Assembly: GCA_004293165.1 (NCBI GenBank)
Contig: RDYL01000002.1
Span: 620,001-684,000, forward strand
Reading direction: 5' to 3'
Origin: Flavobacteriia bacterium
GTDB lineage: Bacteria > Bacteroidota > Bacteroidia > Flavobacteriales > Flavobacteriaceae
DNA length: 64,000 nucleotides
The notes under the pieces were generated by a model. That model was not told the DNA's origin and did no database searches. It saw nothing but the letters and a program-made list of their open reading frames with translations. The position numbers and the translations under genes are program-made. Shown piece after piece: positions 36,894 through 46,850 of the stretch (within the stretch, counting starts at the first letter, position 1; the number at the start of each line of letters is the position of its first letter).

Positions 36894-36918
36894 AACTCCC
36901 GATTAACACTCGGGAGTT
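36894..36918 (+). terminator. Terminator of pyrH-frr
   Basis: A 9-bp stem AACTCCCGA / TCGGGAGTT with the loop TTAACAC starts 5 bases after the frr stop and runs into a T-run. The loop and inner stem are repeated at 37438-37462. Confidence 0.9.
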
Positions 36919-36956
36919 TTTATTTTAATTACTTTAGTAAGATAAATTCATACTTT

Positions 36957-37424
36957 ATGAGAAGCTCTCTATTATTCTTAATTGCAATTTTACTTTTTAG
37001 CTGTCAGCAATCTGAAAGCTTAAAAGGTGATTTATATTTTAAACTCATCGATTTGACATCTCCTATTGGTCTTACTGATGAACAAGCTTTGAATGTTGAG
37101 AAATGGATTGATTCCATGGATTTAGATTATGTGAAATTATCTGAAGGAAACAAAAAACTTGTAGATTATTATAAAAATGTAATCAAACATAATTTATTAA
37201 AAAATCCATATTTACAACTTGAAACAGAAGATGGAATCAAAAAAGTTTATCTCAATTCTAAAGAATATGAAAAAATTAAGCATTTAAAACTTTCAGATTT
37301 ACAAGAAAAATCAAAAAAAGTCACAATTGAATTAAATGCAAAGGAACTAGAAAAAGATTTATTTTATTCCGAAGATATTATTTCAATTCAAGAAGTAGAC
37401 GGAAAAACTCCTTGGCAAAAGTAA
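36957..37424 (+). CDS. Small lipoprotein of unknown function
   Basis: The 155-residue product has a lipoprotein signal peptide (SLLFLIAILLFSCQQ, Cys about residue 16). The mature part is polar, Lys/Glu/Leu-rich and probably helical with short strands. No domain is recognised. It is bracketed by two nearly identical terminators (36894-36918 and 37438-37462), so it is transcribed alone. Lack of further acidic residues right after the Cys gives no sign of surface export. Confidence 0.72.
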   Translation: MRSSLLFLIAILLFSCQQSESLKGDLYFKLIDLTSPIGLTDEQALNVEKWIDSMDLDYVKLSEGNKKLVDYYKNVIKHNLLKNPYLQLETEDGIKKVYLNSKEYEKIKHLKLSDLQEKSKKVTIELNAKELEKDLFYSEDIISIQEVDGKTPWQK

Positions 37425-37437
37425 TGTTCGTAAATTT

Positions 37438-37462
37438 AAATCCCGATTAACACTCGGGATTT
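37438..37462 (+). terminator. Terminator of the small lipoprotein gene
   Basis: A 9-bp stem AAATCCCGA / TCGGGATTT with the loop TTAACAC is followed by a T-run. It shares the 17-base core CCCGATTAACACTCGGG with the hairpin at 36894; the outer stem bases differ but stay paired. Confidence 0.9.
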
Positions 37463-37499
37463 TTTATTTTGAATATATTTGTATAAAATCCATCGCTTC

Positions 37500-39983
37500 A
37501 TGAAATATTTTTGGCTTTTGTTGTGCTTATTCATTACCAACATTTTTGTGGCACAAACCAAAATTAAAGGACAAATTATCGACTTTGACACAAAAGTACC
37601 TATTGCTTTTGCGGCAATTACCTACAACAATACTAAATTCAATGCCGACTGGGAAGGAAAATTTTCAGTTGAAATTAAAGACTATAAACTTCCCATAAAA
37701 GTCAATTTTAAAGGCTACTATGAAAAAATAATTTATCCAGAACCTAAAGTTTTAAGCATTACAATCAAGCTTGTAAATGACTTAAACGAAAAAAAAGCAG
37801 AAATTTATACTGAAAACAGTGTCAATCAAATAATAAAAAAAGTAATTGAAAACAGAAAATTAAACGATCCTGAAAAAGGACTTTCAAGTTTTCAATACAA
37901 AAACTATGAATACCTCCAAGTAACGGCAAATCCTGATAGCATTTCTTCAAAAATCGACACTACTTACAAAAAACGTTTTTTAAGAAAGCCTTTAATGAAA
38001 TTAGATTCCACGAATTATAAGTTCAAAAAGTTTTCTGAAAAACAACATTTGTATCAAACAGAAAAAGTCAATTTAATTCAGCACAATCAATTTCAAAATA
38101 AAGAAACCATTTTAGCCACAAGAATGGCTGGTTTTGAGCAACCTGTATACGAATATCTGGGGCTTAAGTTAATTTCTTATTCGGTTTATGAAAACCCATT
38201 TGAAATTTTAGAAATTCCTGTTCAAAATCCAATATCAAACTTTGGTCGTAAATTGTACAATTATAAATTAATTGACACCGTTAAGATTGATGGTAGAAGT
38301 GCTTATAGAATTTATTTTGAACCCAAAAAGCTAAATACAAATCGTTTAAGAGGATTATTATATATAGATGCGGTTAATTTCGCGATTTGTAAAGCTTATT
38401 TTAGAATATATGGCGTTGTAAATATCAATGCAACATATACTTTTGACTATAGAAAAGAGTTTGATATTTGGTTTCCAAAAAACAGAAAATTCAAAGTTTC
38501 TAAAGGAAACAATCAAGAAGACATTAAAATTTTAGGTGGAACTATAAAATTTAGTTCGGATTTAGATTTAACCGAAAGTAAAAATGCTACCGACCAAGCC
38601 TATATTTCAATAGAATCTACTCCATTTGAAATTGAAATCAATAAACCTATTACCATTTCTAGACCTAGAGTAAAAATTGATGTTCCTCAATCCAGTTTAA
38701 AACAAGAAAACGATTATTGGAACGCCTTCAAAAAAGACACACTCGACAGTAGAAAACTTAGAACTTATACTTCAATCGACAGCTTATCGCTTTCCGAGAG
38801 AATTGAGCACAAAGTACTTTTAGGAAGAAAAATAATCAACGGCTATTTTCCAGTTTCAATTTTTGATTTAGATCTGCGAAGTATTGTAAAATATAACAAT
38901 TTTGAAGGATTTAGACTAGGAATAGGAGCGGTAACAAATACAAAATTATCAGAAAACTATAAAATAGCTTTTTATGGTGCTTATGGCTTTAAAGATGATG
39001 AAATAAAGTACGGAATTACTCCTTCCTATTTAGCCCATAAAAAGACAGAAACATGGGTAAGTGCATCTTATATTGATGACATCAGTGAGATTGCGCAAAC
39101 CAATTTTGTGACAGACTCCAGAAGATTTAAAATTTACGATCCTAGGCCTATTAATATTTCTACATTTTACAACAATAAAATGAGTTCGGTATTTCTAGAA
39201 AGTAAATTAATACCTAAAACTTCAAGTTATTTAGGACTTTCTCACAATCAAATTCAACCGCTGTTTGATTACACTTTTATTAATGATGGGAAATCATACA
39301 CAAATTACAATATTACTGCAGTACAGTTAGCCTTTCAGTGGAATCCATTTAGCAACTATATGCAAACACCAATGGGAAAAATCGAATACGAAAAAAGGCA
39401 TCCAAAATTCTCACTTCAATACACACAAACTATTCCTGGTGTTTTAGAAAATGATTTTACTTATTCTAAAATTGATTTTAAAACGTATTATGAATTGCCT
39501 TATTTATCAGGTCAAAAAAGTTCGGTTTTACTACAAACGGGAATTGCATTTGGCGATGTTCCAATAACCCATTTATACAGCATTGTTCCTAATAATTTGA
39601 ACAGAGACGCCATTTTACAACGTATTACTTTTGCAGGTAAAAATAGTTTTGAAACCATGTATTTCAATGAATTTTTCTCAAACAAATATGCATCATTACA
39701 ATTAAAACATACGTTTAACAAAATCCGTTTAGGCTATAAAATAAACCCAGAATTTACTGTCGTTACTCGAATGGCTATTGGTTCTAACAATCAAAACAAT
39801 CAACACATAGGTATCAGTTACAAAACTATGGAACAAGGCTTTTTTGAAAGTGGTGTAGAGTGTAATAAAATTTTCAAAGGTTTTGGTTTAGTAGCATTTT
39901 ACAGATATGGACCAAATCAATTACCTAACTTTGATGACAATATTGCTATTAAAGTTTCTTATTATTTGGATTTAGGCTTTTAA
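37500..39983 (+). CDS. DUF5686-type outer membrane protein with carboxypeptidase-like N-terminal domain
   Basis: The 827-residue protein starts at the ATG at 37500 with a signal peptide (MKYFWLLLCLFITNIFVAQ). A carboxypeptidase regulatory-like beta-sandwich follows (about residues 20-95, IKGQIIDFDTKVPIAFAAITY). A long middle region and a C-terminal half full of amphipathic beta strands end in IKVSYYLDLGF. This is the DUF5686 architecture of Bacteroidetes, usually thought to be an outer membrane barrel. No plug or TonB box is seen, so it is not a TonB receptor. It lies alone between a terminator and the RND-type exporter gene. Confidence 0.85.
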   Translation: MKYFWLLLCLFITNIFVAQTKIKGQIIDFDTKVPIAFAAITYNNTKFNADWEGKFSVEIKDYKLPIKVNFKGYYEKIIYPEPKVLSITIKLVNDLNEKKAEIYTENSVNQIIKKVIENRKLNDPEKGLSSFQYKNYEYLQVTANPDSISSKIDTTYKKRFLRKPLMKLDSTNYKFKKFSEKQHLYQTEKVNLIQHNQFQNKETILATRMAGFEQPVYEYLGLKLISYSVYENPFEILEIPVQNPISNFGRKLYNYKLIDTVKIDGRSAYRIYFEPKKLNTNRLRGLLYIDAVNFAICKAYFRIYGVVNINATYTFDYRKEFDIWFPKNRKFKVSKGNNQEDIKILGGTIKFSSDLDLTESKNATDQAYISIESTPFEIEINKPITISRPRVKIDVPQSSLKQENDYWNAFKKDTLDSRKLRTYTSIDSLSLSERIEHKVLLGRKIINGYFPVSIFDLDLRSIVKYNNFEGFRLGIGAVTNTKLSENYKIAFYGAYGFKDDEIKYGITPSYLAHKKTETWVSASYIDDISEIAQTNFVTDSRRFKIYDPRPINISTFYNNKMSSVFLESKLIPKTSSYLGLSHNQIQPLFDYTFINDGKSYTNYNITAVQLAFQWNPFSNYMQTPMGKIEYEKRHPKFSLQYTQTIPGVLENDFTYSKIDFKTYYELPYLSGQKSSVLLQTGIAFGDVPITHLYSIVPNNLNRDAILQRITFAGKNSFETMYFNEFFSNKYASLQLKHTFNKIRLGYKINPEFTVVTRMAIGSNNQNNQHIGISYKTMEQGFFESGVECNKIFKGFGLVAFYRYGPNQLPNFDDNIAIKVSYYLDLGF

Positions 39984-40058
39984 AATTAACTTAAATCTTA
40001 CACTCTAAACCAATAAATTAAGCAAAAATACATACCTTTGCAGCCTAATTTTTGAGAG

Positions 40059-42470
40059 ATGTTAAAGTGGTTAAGCACCAGTTTTTGGGATTATATTGCC
40101 AGTAGAATTTTAAGAAACCGCGTTTTTCTTTTAATACTTATTTTACTATTCACCATTTTCATGGCTTTTCAATGGAAAAACATGCGTTTTACCTTTACAG
40201 AAGCTAACTTGTTACCCGATGATCATGAGGTAAATATTCAGTATAATTTGTTTTTAGAAAAATTTGGTGAAGAAGGAAATTTAGTAGTTCTTGGATTTAA
40301 GGACGAAAAATTCTTTTCAGAAAAAAATTACAAAGCTTGGGAACAATTTGTAGCTGAAATAAAAAAAGACAAAGCGACTGAACTTACACTTTCTATTGAA
40401 GATTTACGTGTACTAGAAAAGGATACGATTGCTCAAAAATTTAAATTAATTCCTTTTATTAACAACGATAGTGTTTCTGACACTTACTTAAAAGCTAAAG
40501 AAAAAGAATTCTATAACAATTTACCCTTCTATGAAGGGATGCTTTTTAATAAAGAAAGTGGCGCTGTTCGTTTTGCCATCTATCTTGATAAAAAAATTGT
40601 AAACACAAAAGCCAGAAAAGCTTTTATTGAAAAACATCTTAGTAAAGAAAAAATCAGTGCCTTTGAAAAAGAAACTGGATTAGATATACGTGTTTCTGGA
40701 ATGCCCTACATTAGAACGCTAAATGCTAATAGTATTATTAGTGAAATAGGATTGTTTGTTGGTGCCGCACTTGGAATTACTTCTTTGTTGTTTTTTTTCT
40801 TTTTTAGAAGTTTTAGAGCTACACTGATTTCAATGTTAGTTGTTATCATTGGTGTGATGTGGTCGTTTGGAACACTAGGCCTTTTAAACTATGAAATCAC
40901 GGTTTTAACAGCAATTATTCCACCCCTAATTATTGTAATTGGTATTCCCAACTGTATTTTTCTAATCAATAAATACCAACAAGAGATTAAGAATCATGGC
41001 AATAAAGCAAAGTCATTACAACGAGTAATTTCGAAAGTTGGAAATGCTACTTTAATGACAAATTTAACAACTGCTGCAGGATTTGGTACTTTTATTTTTA
41101 CAGATAGTACTTTACTAAAAGAATTTGGAATTGTAGCTTCCTTAAATATTGTCTTTTTATTTTTCTTATGCTTAATAATTATTCCAATTATATATAGTTA
41201 CATGCCAATGCCTAAAGAAAAACACTTGGCGCATTTGGGTAAAAACTATATGGCAGCCTTCATAAATTGGATAGAAAACACTATAAGACATCATCGCATA
41301 GCTGTATTTTCAAGTGCAATTGGGTTATTGGTTTTAGGAATTATTGGCATTTATCAAATTAAAGTTTCAGGAAGTATTATTGAAGATATGCCTAAAAAAG
41401 CACCCTTCTTTAAAGATATTTTGTTCTATGAAAAAGAATTTGATGGAGTAATGCCTTTAGAAATTGTAATTGACACAAAAAGACCAAAAGGCGCTTTAAA
41501 ATCGGTTACGTTAAAACGTATTGAAGAGCTTCAAGAAACAATAGAAGAAATTCCAGAATTATCAAAACCTGTTTCGATAGTCAATTTGGTAAAATATTCT
41601 AAACAAGCTTATTATAACGGTAATCCCGAATTTTATGAATTACCCACTAAACAAGAAGAAGCCTTTATTTTATCTTATATAAAAAAATCGAATCAAAAAG
41701 GAAACGAAAACATGCTGAAAAGTTATGTAGATAGCACGGGACAATATGCTCGTATTACTACCTTTATGAGGGACATTGGTACTGATAAAATGCAAAAAAT
41801 AGAAGAACGTTTACAAGATAAAATAACTCATATTTTTCCAAAAGAGCGCTACACCGTTTCTTTGACAGGAAAAGCATACGTTTTTGAAAAAGGAACGCAT
41901 TACTTAATTGATAACTTAGTAGAATCGTTACTTTTTGCCATTATTCTAATTTCGCTTTTAATGGCTTATATGTTTCGTTCGTTCAAAATGATAATTGTAT
42001 CATTATTGCCTAACATTTTACCATTGGTAATTACGGCCGGATTAATGGGTTATTTAGGAATTCCTATTAAACCATCAACCATATTAGTATTTAGCATTGC
42101 GTTCGGAATTTCAGTAGATGATACCATTCACTTTTTAGCAAAATATCGTCAGGAATTAAAAGCGAACGATTGGAAAATAAAACGATCTGTTTATGCTACT
42201 TTAAAAGAAGCTGGAATAAGTATGTTTTACACTTCTGTTGTTTTATTCTTTGGATTCTCAGTATTCACTCTTTCAGATTTTGGAGGAACCGTAGCTTTAG
42301 GTGGATTAGTTGCTGCCACATTACTTTTTGCAATGATTTCTAATTTAATTCTACTCCCTGCATTATTACTTTCGTTAGATAAAACCATTGCTAACCAACA
42401 AGAATTCTTAGAACCAACACTAGATATTTTAGCAGAAGATATTGAAGAAGAAAATTCAAACGAGAAATAG
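40059..42470 (+). CDS. RND-superfamily exporter with sterol-sensing-like membrane domains (MMPL type)
   Basis: The 803-residue protein has about twelve membrane helices in two sets of six, each after a periplasmic domain. Typical segments are LTAIIPPLIIVIGIPNCIFLINKY and PSTILVFSIAFGISVDDTIHFLAKYR, the SSD/MMPL proton-relay helices. It is smaller than the drug pump at 10692 and has no adaptor or outer membrane partner nearby, so I infer export of lipids or hydrophobic molecules, as for HpnN-like proteins. A TACCTTTG promoter box lies at 40033-40040. asnS follows 30 bases downstream with its own box. Confidence 0.88.
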   Translation: MLKWLSTSFWDYIASRILRNRVFLLILILLFTIFMAFQWKNMRFTFTEANLLPDDHEVNIQYNLFLEKFGEEGNLVVLGFKDEKFFSEKNYKAWEQFVAEIKKDKATELTLSIEDLRVLEKDTIAQKFKLIPFINNDSVSDTYLKAKEKEFYNNLPFYEGMLFNKESGAVRFAIYLDKKIVNTKARKAFIEKHLSKEKISAFEKETGLDIRVSGMPYIRTLNANSIISEIGLFVGAALGITSLLFFFFFRSFRATLISMLVVIIGVMWSFGTLGLLNYEITVLTAIIPPLIIVIGIPNCIFLINKYQQEIKNHGNKAKSLQRVISKVGNATLMTNLTTAAGFGTFIFTDSTLLKEFGIVASLNIVFLFFLCLIIIPIIYSYMPMPKEKHLAHLGKNYMAAFINWIENTIRHHRIAVFSSAIGLLVLGIIGIYQIKVSGSIIEDMPKKAPFFKDILFYEKEFDGVMPLEIVIDTKRPKGALKSVTLKRIEELQETIEEIPELSKPVSIVNLVKYSKQAYYNGNPEFYELPTKQEEAFILSYIKKSNQKGNENMLKSYVDSTGQYARITTFMRDIGTDKMQKIEERLQDKITHIFPKERYTVSLTGKAYVFEKGTHYLIDNLVESLLFAIILISLLMAYMFRSFKMIIVSLLPNILPLVITAGLMGYLGIPIKPSTILVFSIAFGISVDDTIHFLAKYRQELKANDWKIKRSVYATLKEAGISMFYTSVVLFFGFSVFTLSDFGGTVALGGLVAATLLFAMISNLILLPALLLSLDKTIANQQEFLEPTLDILAEDIEEENSNEK

Positions 42471-42500
42471 TATATTTGTATTTTAAAATAATAAATCGAA

Positions 42501-43949
42501 ATGAAACACTCCAAAGTTATAGACCTTTTAAACAGCACGAAAATAGTACACGAAGTAACAGCAAAAGGTTGGGTTAGAACATTTAGAAATAATCAATTTA
42601 TTGCGTTGAACGATGGTTCAACCATTCACAATATTCAGTGTGTTGTTGATTTTGAAAACACACCTGATGAAACTTTAAAAAGAATTACTACTGGAGCAGC
42701 AATTTCTGTAACCGGAGAATTGGTTGAAAGCAAAGGTGCGGGACAAAAATTTGAAATTCAGGTTTCTAAATTAGAAATTCTTGGTGATTCAGATGCAGAG
42801 AAATTCCCAATGCAACCTAAAAAACACTCGTTAGAATTCTTACGTGAAAATGCGCATTTACGTGTAAGAACGAATGCTTTTGGCGCTATCATGCGTGTGC
42901 GTTCAACGCTAGCTTTTGCAGTACATCAATATTTTCAAGAAAAAGGATTTTTCTATGTAAACACGCCTATTATTACTGGTTCGGATGCAGAAGGTGCTGG
43001 GGAAATGTTCCAAGTAACAGCTTTACCAATTGATGGTTCTGCTCCAAGAAATGAAGACGGAAGCATTAACTATAAAGAAGATTTCTTCGGAAAACAAACA
43101 AATTTAACCGTTTCTGGACAGTTAGAAGGAGAAACTTTTGCTATGGCATTAGGGCAAATTTATACATTTGGACCAACATTCCGCGCAGAGAATTCAAACA
43201 CTTCTCGCCACTTAGCAGAGTTTTGGATGATTGAACCAGAAGTAGCATTCAATGATTTAGCAGACAACATGGATTTGGCAGAAGATTTCATCAAATACGT
43301 TATCAAATATACCGTTGATAAGTGTGGAGATGATTTAAAATTCTTAGAAAGCAGATTATTAGAAGAAGAAAAGTCAAAACCACAAGCGGATAGAAGCGAA
43401 ATGTCTCTTTTAGAAAAATTAAACTTCGTATTAGATAACAATTTCAAACGTGTTTCGTATACAGAAGCTATTGATATTTTAAAAGATTCAACACCAAATA
43501 AAAAGAAAAAATTCCAATACATCATTAACGAATGGGGTGCTGATTTACAAAGTGAGCACGAACGTTTCTTAGTAGAAAAACACTTTAAATGTCCAGTAAT
43601 CTTATTTGATTATCCAGCAAAAATCAAAGCGTTTTACATGAGATTAAATGACAATACTGAACCTGGAAAAGAAACGGTTAGAGCAATGGATATTTTATTC
43701 CCAGGAATTGGAGAAATTGTTGGAGGTTCACAACGTGAAGAACGTTACGATGTATTAGTAGAAAAAATGAAAGTCTTAGGTATTGAAGAAGAAGAACTTT
43801 GGTGGTATTTAGACACTAGAAGATTCGGTTCGGCTGTACACTCAGGATTTGGATTAGGATTTGAACGATTAGTACTTTTTGTTACTGGAATGAGTAATAT
43901 TAGAGATGTAATTCCTTTCCCAAGAACACCACAAAACGCAGAATTCTAA
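42501..43949 (+). CDS. asnS: Asparaginyl-tRNA synthetase
   Basis: The 482-residue class II synthetase charges tRNA-Asn. An N-terminal OB-fold ([19 protein letters not shown]) precedes the catalytic domain with [21 protein letters not shown] (motif 2 region) and [12 protein letters not shown] (motif 3). AsnRS is told from AspRS by the SGQLEGE and WMIEPE elements. Having both aspS and asnS means asparaginyl-tRNA need not be made by transamidation. A TATATTTG promoter box lies at 42471-42478, directly after the stop of the upstream gene. Confidence 0.97.
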   Translation: MKHSKVIDLLNSTKIVHEVTAKGWVRTFRNNQFIALNDGSTIHNIQCVVDFENTPDETLKRITTGAAISVTGELVESKGAGQKFEIQVSKLEILGDSDAEKFPMQPKKHSLEFLRENAHLRVRTNAFGAIMRVRSTLAFAVHQYFQEKGFFYVNTPIITGSDAEGAGEMFQVTALPIDGSAPRNEDGSINYKEDFFGKQTNLTVSGQLEGETFAMALGQIYTFGPTFRAENSNTSRHLAEFWMIEPEVAFNDLADNMDLAEDFIKYVIKYTVDKCGDDLKFLESRLLEEEKSKPQADRSEMSLLEKLNFVLDNNFKRVSYTEAIDILKDSTPNKKKKFQYIINEWGADLQSEHERFLVEKHFKCPVILFDYPAKIKAFYMRLNDNTEPGKETVRAMDILFPGIGEIVGGSQREERYDVLVEKMKVLGIEEEELWWYLDTRRFGSAVHSGFGLGFERLVLFVTGMSNIRDVIPFPRTPQNAEF

Positions 43950-43957
43950 AAATATTT

Positions 43958-44018
43958 GTTTCAAGTTTCAAGTTTCAGGTTGTCTTTGTTAAGAAAATTG
44001 AAACTTGAAACCTGAAAC
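43958..44018. repeat. GTTTCAAGTTTC inverted micro-repeat upstream of rpoN
   Basis: The left arm iterates GTTTCAAGTTTCAAGTTTCAGG (in overlapping units) and the right arm reads GAAACTTGAAACCTGAAAC; GTTTCAAGTTTC at 43958-43969 is an exact inverted match to 44000-44011. The element fills the asnS-rpoN gap almost completely and is of the same family as the one at 10634-10686. Confidence 0.75.
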
Positions 44019-44033
44019 TTTTAAACAAAAAAA

Positions 44034-45503
44034 ATGCTTAAACATAGTTTACAATTCAAATTATCTCAAAAATTATCGCCTCAACAAATTCAGTTGATGA
44101 AGTTAATTCAATTGCCTACGCAAGCTTTTGAGCAACGTCTTCAAGAAGAATTGGTTGAGAATCCTGCTTTGGAAGAAAGCAGTAAAGAGGATAATTACGA
44201 AGCAGATGATTACGAAGTAAACACAAACGATGATGATTACGACGATTATGACAACGAGCATATCGACGCACAAGACATCAACATTGATGAATATTTAAGC
44301 AACGACGAAACACCAGATTACAAATATCAAACAAATAATTACAGCGATGACGATGATGACAAATCGCTTCCATTTGCTGCACCTGTTAGTTTTCATCAAG
44401 ATTTAATTAATCAGCTAAACACTTTTATTTTAAACGATGATGAACGCGATATTGCCGAATTTTTAGTTGGTAGTATTGACGATATGGGCTACATAAGACG
44501 CACTATTCAGGATATTGTAGACGATATGGCATTTACACAAGGTATTTATACCGATGAAGCTACAGTAGAACGAATTTTACATTTGGTTCAAGATTTAGAG
44601 CCTGCGGGTGTGGGAGCACGCGATTTACAAGAATGTTTGTTGTTGCAATTAAAACATAAAACACCTTCAGACTCGATTGCTTTAGCAATTCAAGTAATTG
44701 AACAACAATTTGAAGCATTTAGCAAAAAACATTACGACAAATTGTTGCAAAAATTTGATGTTAACCAGCAACAATTAAGAAAAGCAATTGATGAAATTGA
44801 AAAACTAAATCCAAAACCAGGAGGTAGTTTTGATGGCAATCAGAAAATGGTAGAACACGTTGTTCCTGATTTCACAATACGAATAATGGATGGCGAGCTA
44901 GAGCTTTTGTTAAATGGAAGAAATGCTCCAGAACTGCACGTTTCTAAAGATTATCAAGAAATGTTGCAAAGTTACAAAGACACTTCTGAAAAGTCGAATG
45001 CACAAAAAGATGCTGTTCAGTTTATCAAACAAAAATTAGATTCTGCAAAATGGTTTATTGATGCTATTAAACAGCGTCAGGAAACATTATATGTAACCAT
45101 GAATGCCATTATGTATTACCAACAAGAATATTTTTTAGAGGGAGAAGAATCAAAACTTCGTCCGATGATTCTAAAAGATATTGCTGATATGGTTGGGTTG
45201 GATATTTCAACAGTTTCCCGAGTAGCAAATAGTAAATATGTAGATACACCATACGGTACAAAATTGATCAAAGAATTTTTTAGCGAATCAATGACAAATG
45301 ACCAAGGTGAAGAAGTTTCAACAATTGAAATAAAAAACATTTTACAACAAGTTATTTCTGAAGAAGACAAAAAGAAACCATTACCAGATGATCAATTAGC
45401 CGAAATATTAAAAGAAAAAGGTTATCCAATTGCTAGAAGAACCATTGCAAAATATCGTGAACAATTAGATATACCTGTAGCGCGATTGAGAAAAAAAATC
45501 TAA
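44034..45503 (+). CDS. rpoN: RNA polymerase sigma-54 factor
   Basis: The 489-residue sigma factor directs transcription at -24/-12 promoters with AAA+ activators. Seen: a Gln/Leu-rich region I (LSQKLSPQQIQLMKLIQLP), a very acidic region II (about residues 50-110, full of Asp and Glu), the core-binding region, the helix-turn-helix, and the RpoN box ARRTIAKYREQLDIP near residue 470. It lies after asnS, separated by the micro-repeat, and 9 bases before the PAP2-like gene. No sigma-54 activator is encoded in the window. Confidence 0.96.
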   Translation: MLKHSLQFKLSQKLSPQQIQLMKLIQLPTQAFEQRLQEELVENPALEESSKEDNYEADDYEVNTNDDDYDDYDNEHIDAQDINIDEYLSNDETPDYKYQTNNYSDDDDDKSLPFAAPVSFHQDLINQLNTFILNDDERDIAEFLVGSIDDMGYIRRTIQDIVDDMAFTQGIYTDEATVERILHLVQDLEPAGVGARDLQECLLLQLKHKTPSDSIALAIQVIEQQFEAFSKKHYDKLLQKFDVNQQQLRKAIDEIEKLNPKPGGSFDGNQKMVEHVVPDFTIRIMDGELELLLNGRNAPELHVSKDYQEMLQSYKDTSEKSNAQKDAVQFIKQKLDSAKWFIDAIKQRQETLYVTMNAIMYYQQEYFLEGEESKLRPMILKDIADMVGLDISTVSRVANSKYVDTPYGTKLIKEFFSESMTNDQGEEVSTIEIKNILQQVISEEDKKKPLPDDQLAEILKEKGYPIARRTIAKYREQLDIPVARLRKKI

Positions 45504-45512
45504 AATAGAATT

Positions 45513-46124
45513 ATGGATTTAAAGAAAATACTACCTGTTTTTTCGTATATTTTTCATCCCATATTTGTATCAATTTATGGAGCTTTATTTTATTTTTTAA
45601 TTGCTCAATCTTTTTTTTATACCTCTCAAATAATAGTCACCTTAGTACAAGTAATAATATTGACCTTGTTATTACCCTTATCTATGTATTTTTTATTTAG
45701 ATCGTTAGGTGTTGTAAGTTCATTTACCGAAGCAAGTATAAGTGAAAGAAAAATGCCTATTGCAGTTCAAGCGATTTTATTATTTGTATTGATAAAATTT
45801 AGTGTTTCTAGAGATTCTGTTGCCGAATTATATTTCTTTTTTCTTGGCGGATTTTTTAGCAGTGTAATCGTTTTAGCGAGTGTAATTCTAAAATTCAAGG
45901 CAAGTTTACACATGATTGGAATTAGCGCTTTAACATGCTTTATTTTTGGCTTATGCATGTATTACCAATTGCTTTTTGTAAACCTAATTGCTTTTTGTAT
46001 TGTTTGTATGGGTTTGGTAGCTTCCTCGCGTTTGTACATGAAAGCACACACCTACACAGAACTTATTGCAGGAATTATTATTGGAGCTGGACCACAAGTG
46101 TTTTTATATCAATTTTGGTTATAA
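45513..46124 (+). CDS. PAP2-like integral membrane protein
   Basis: The 203-residue protein has about six membrane helices. The segment SSRLYMKAHTYTE fits the third PAP2 phosphatase motif (SRxxxxxHxxxD) with Glu in place of the final Asp. ASLHMIG may stand for the PSGH motif, and SERKMP for the first motif. I therefore infer a lipid phosphate phosphatase or an inactive relative; the motifs are degenerate enough that activity is uncertain. It begins 9 bases after rpoN and its end overlaps the convergent barrel gene by 6 bases. Confidence 0.7.
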   Translation: MDLKKILPVFSYIFHPIFVSIYGALFYFLIAQSFFYTSQIIVTLVQVIILTLLLPLSMYFLFRSLGVVSSFTEASISERKMPIAVQAILLFVLIKFSVSRDSVAELYFFFLGGFFSSVIVLASVILKFKASLHMIGISALTCFIFGLCMYYQLLFVNLIAFCIVCMGLVASSRLYMKAHTYTELIAGIIIGAGPQVFLYQFWL

Positions 46125-46778
46125 AATATAAAACATCAAACCAATTTTTAAAGCGGTAACATTGTTCTCTGTGGCTGTTTTATTTTTATCGAAAAAAGGA
46201 TTTAAACCATAATGAATGTAAGCATTCCATGTATTGAATCCAAAAGTTACATAAGTAGCATATTGAAATTTATTTAAAATATCGTTTATACTTTCGCTCC
46301 CCGATTCTAAACCACCTTCATAAGTAAATTTACCACTTATTAAATAACTAGCCATAAATCCCCCATGAATTCTCCAAAATTTATGACTTTCGGGAGTAGC
46401 ATTACGCCAACGAATTTCTAATGGCATGTCAATATAATGTAATAGGATTTGACTTTTTACTAACTCGAAATCGGGATCATTTGTAACTGCTGATAAATCA
46501 ATTGTTTGTTTTAAATCGTTAAAAGAATAACCGATTCCTGTAGCTATAGCCCATTGTCTGTTTTTGGAAATGGGAAAATCACGCAAAAAACCAGCAGAAA
46601 AGCCAGTAGAAAATGAATATTGATTAAAATAATCTGGTTTCTTTTGAAGAAAATTATACGCAATAGAAACATAAAATTGATCTTCTCTAAAAAGGGAATC
46701 CACAACTGTTTCAGTTTTAGGCTGAGCAAAACTAATTGTTATGGAAAATAAAAAAAAAAGGGATAGAAATAAACGCAT
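46119..46778 (-). CDS. PorT-like outer membrane beta-barrel protein
   Basis: The 219-residue protein has a signal peptide (about residues 1-18, ending SFAQ). Alternating strands follow with WAIATGIGYSFNDLKQ, LHYIDMPLEIRWR and FWRIHGGFMASYLISGKF, the pattern of the outer membrane barrel family that includes PorT. It ends ALKIGLMFYIL. It is downstream of the ExbD genes, but a terminator at 46805-46831 lies in between. I do not call it the type IX secretion component PorT/SprT itself, since the family is broad. Confidence 0.82.
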   Translation of the reverse strand: MRLFLSLFFLFSITISFAQPKTETVVDSLFREDQFYVSIAYNFLQKKPDYFNQYSFSTGFSAGFLRDFPISKNRQWAIATGIGYSFNDLKQTIDLSAVTNDPDFELVKSQILLHYIDMPLEIRWRNATPESHKFWRIHGGFMASYLISGKFTYEGGLESGSESINDILNKFQYATYVTFGFNTWNAYIHYGLNPFFDKNKTATENNVTALKIGLMFYIL

Positions 46779-46804
46779 TATAATTTTTTTATAAAAATAA
46801 TAAA

Positions 46805-46831
46805 AAAAGGCACGTAAAAAACGTGCCTTTT
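46805..46831 (-). terminator. Terminator after the ExbB/ExbD cluster
   Basis: An 11-bp stem AAAAGGCACGT / ACGTGCCTTTT with an AAAAA loop lies 20 bases after the second ExbD stop. On the minus strand it is followed by T residues. Confidence 0.88.
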
Positions 46832-46850
46832 AATTTATTACTATAAAATA

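Noticed and set aside
46119..46778. The type IX secretion component PorT/SprT
   Set aside because: The barrel family is broad, and no other secretion-system gene is nearby, so the specific name is not supported.
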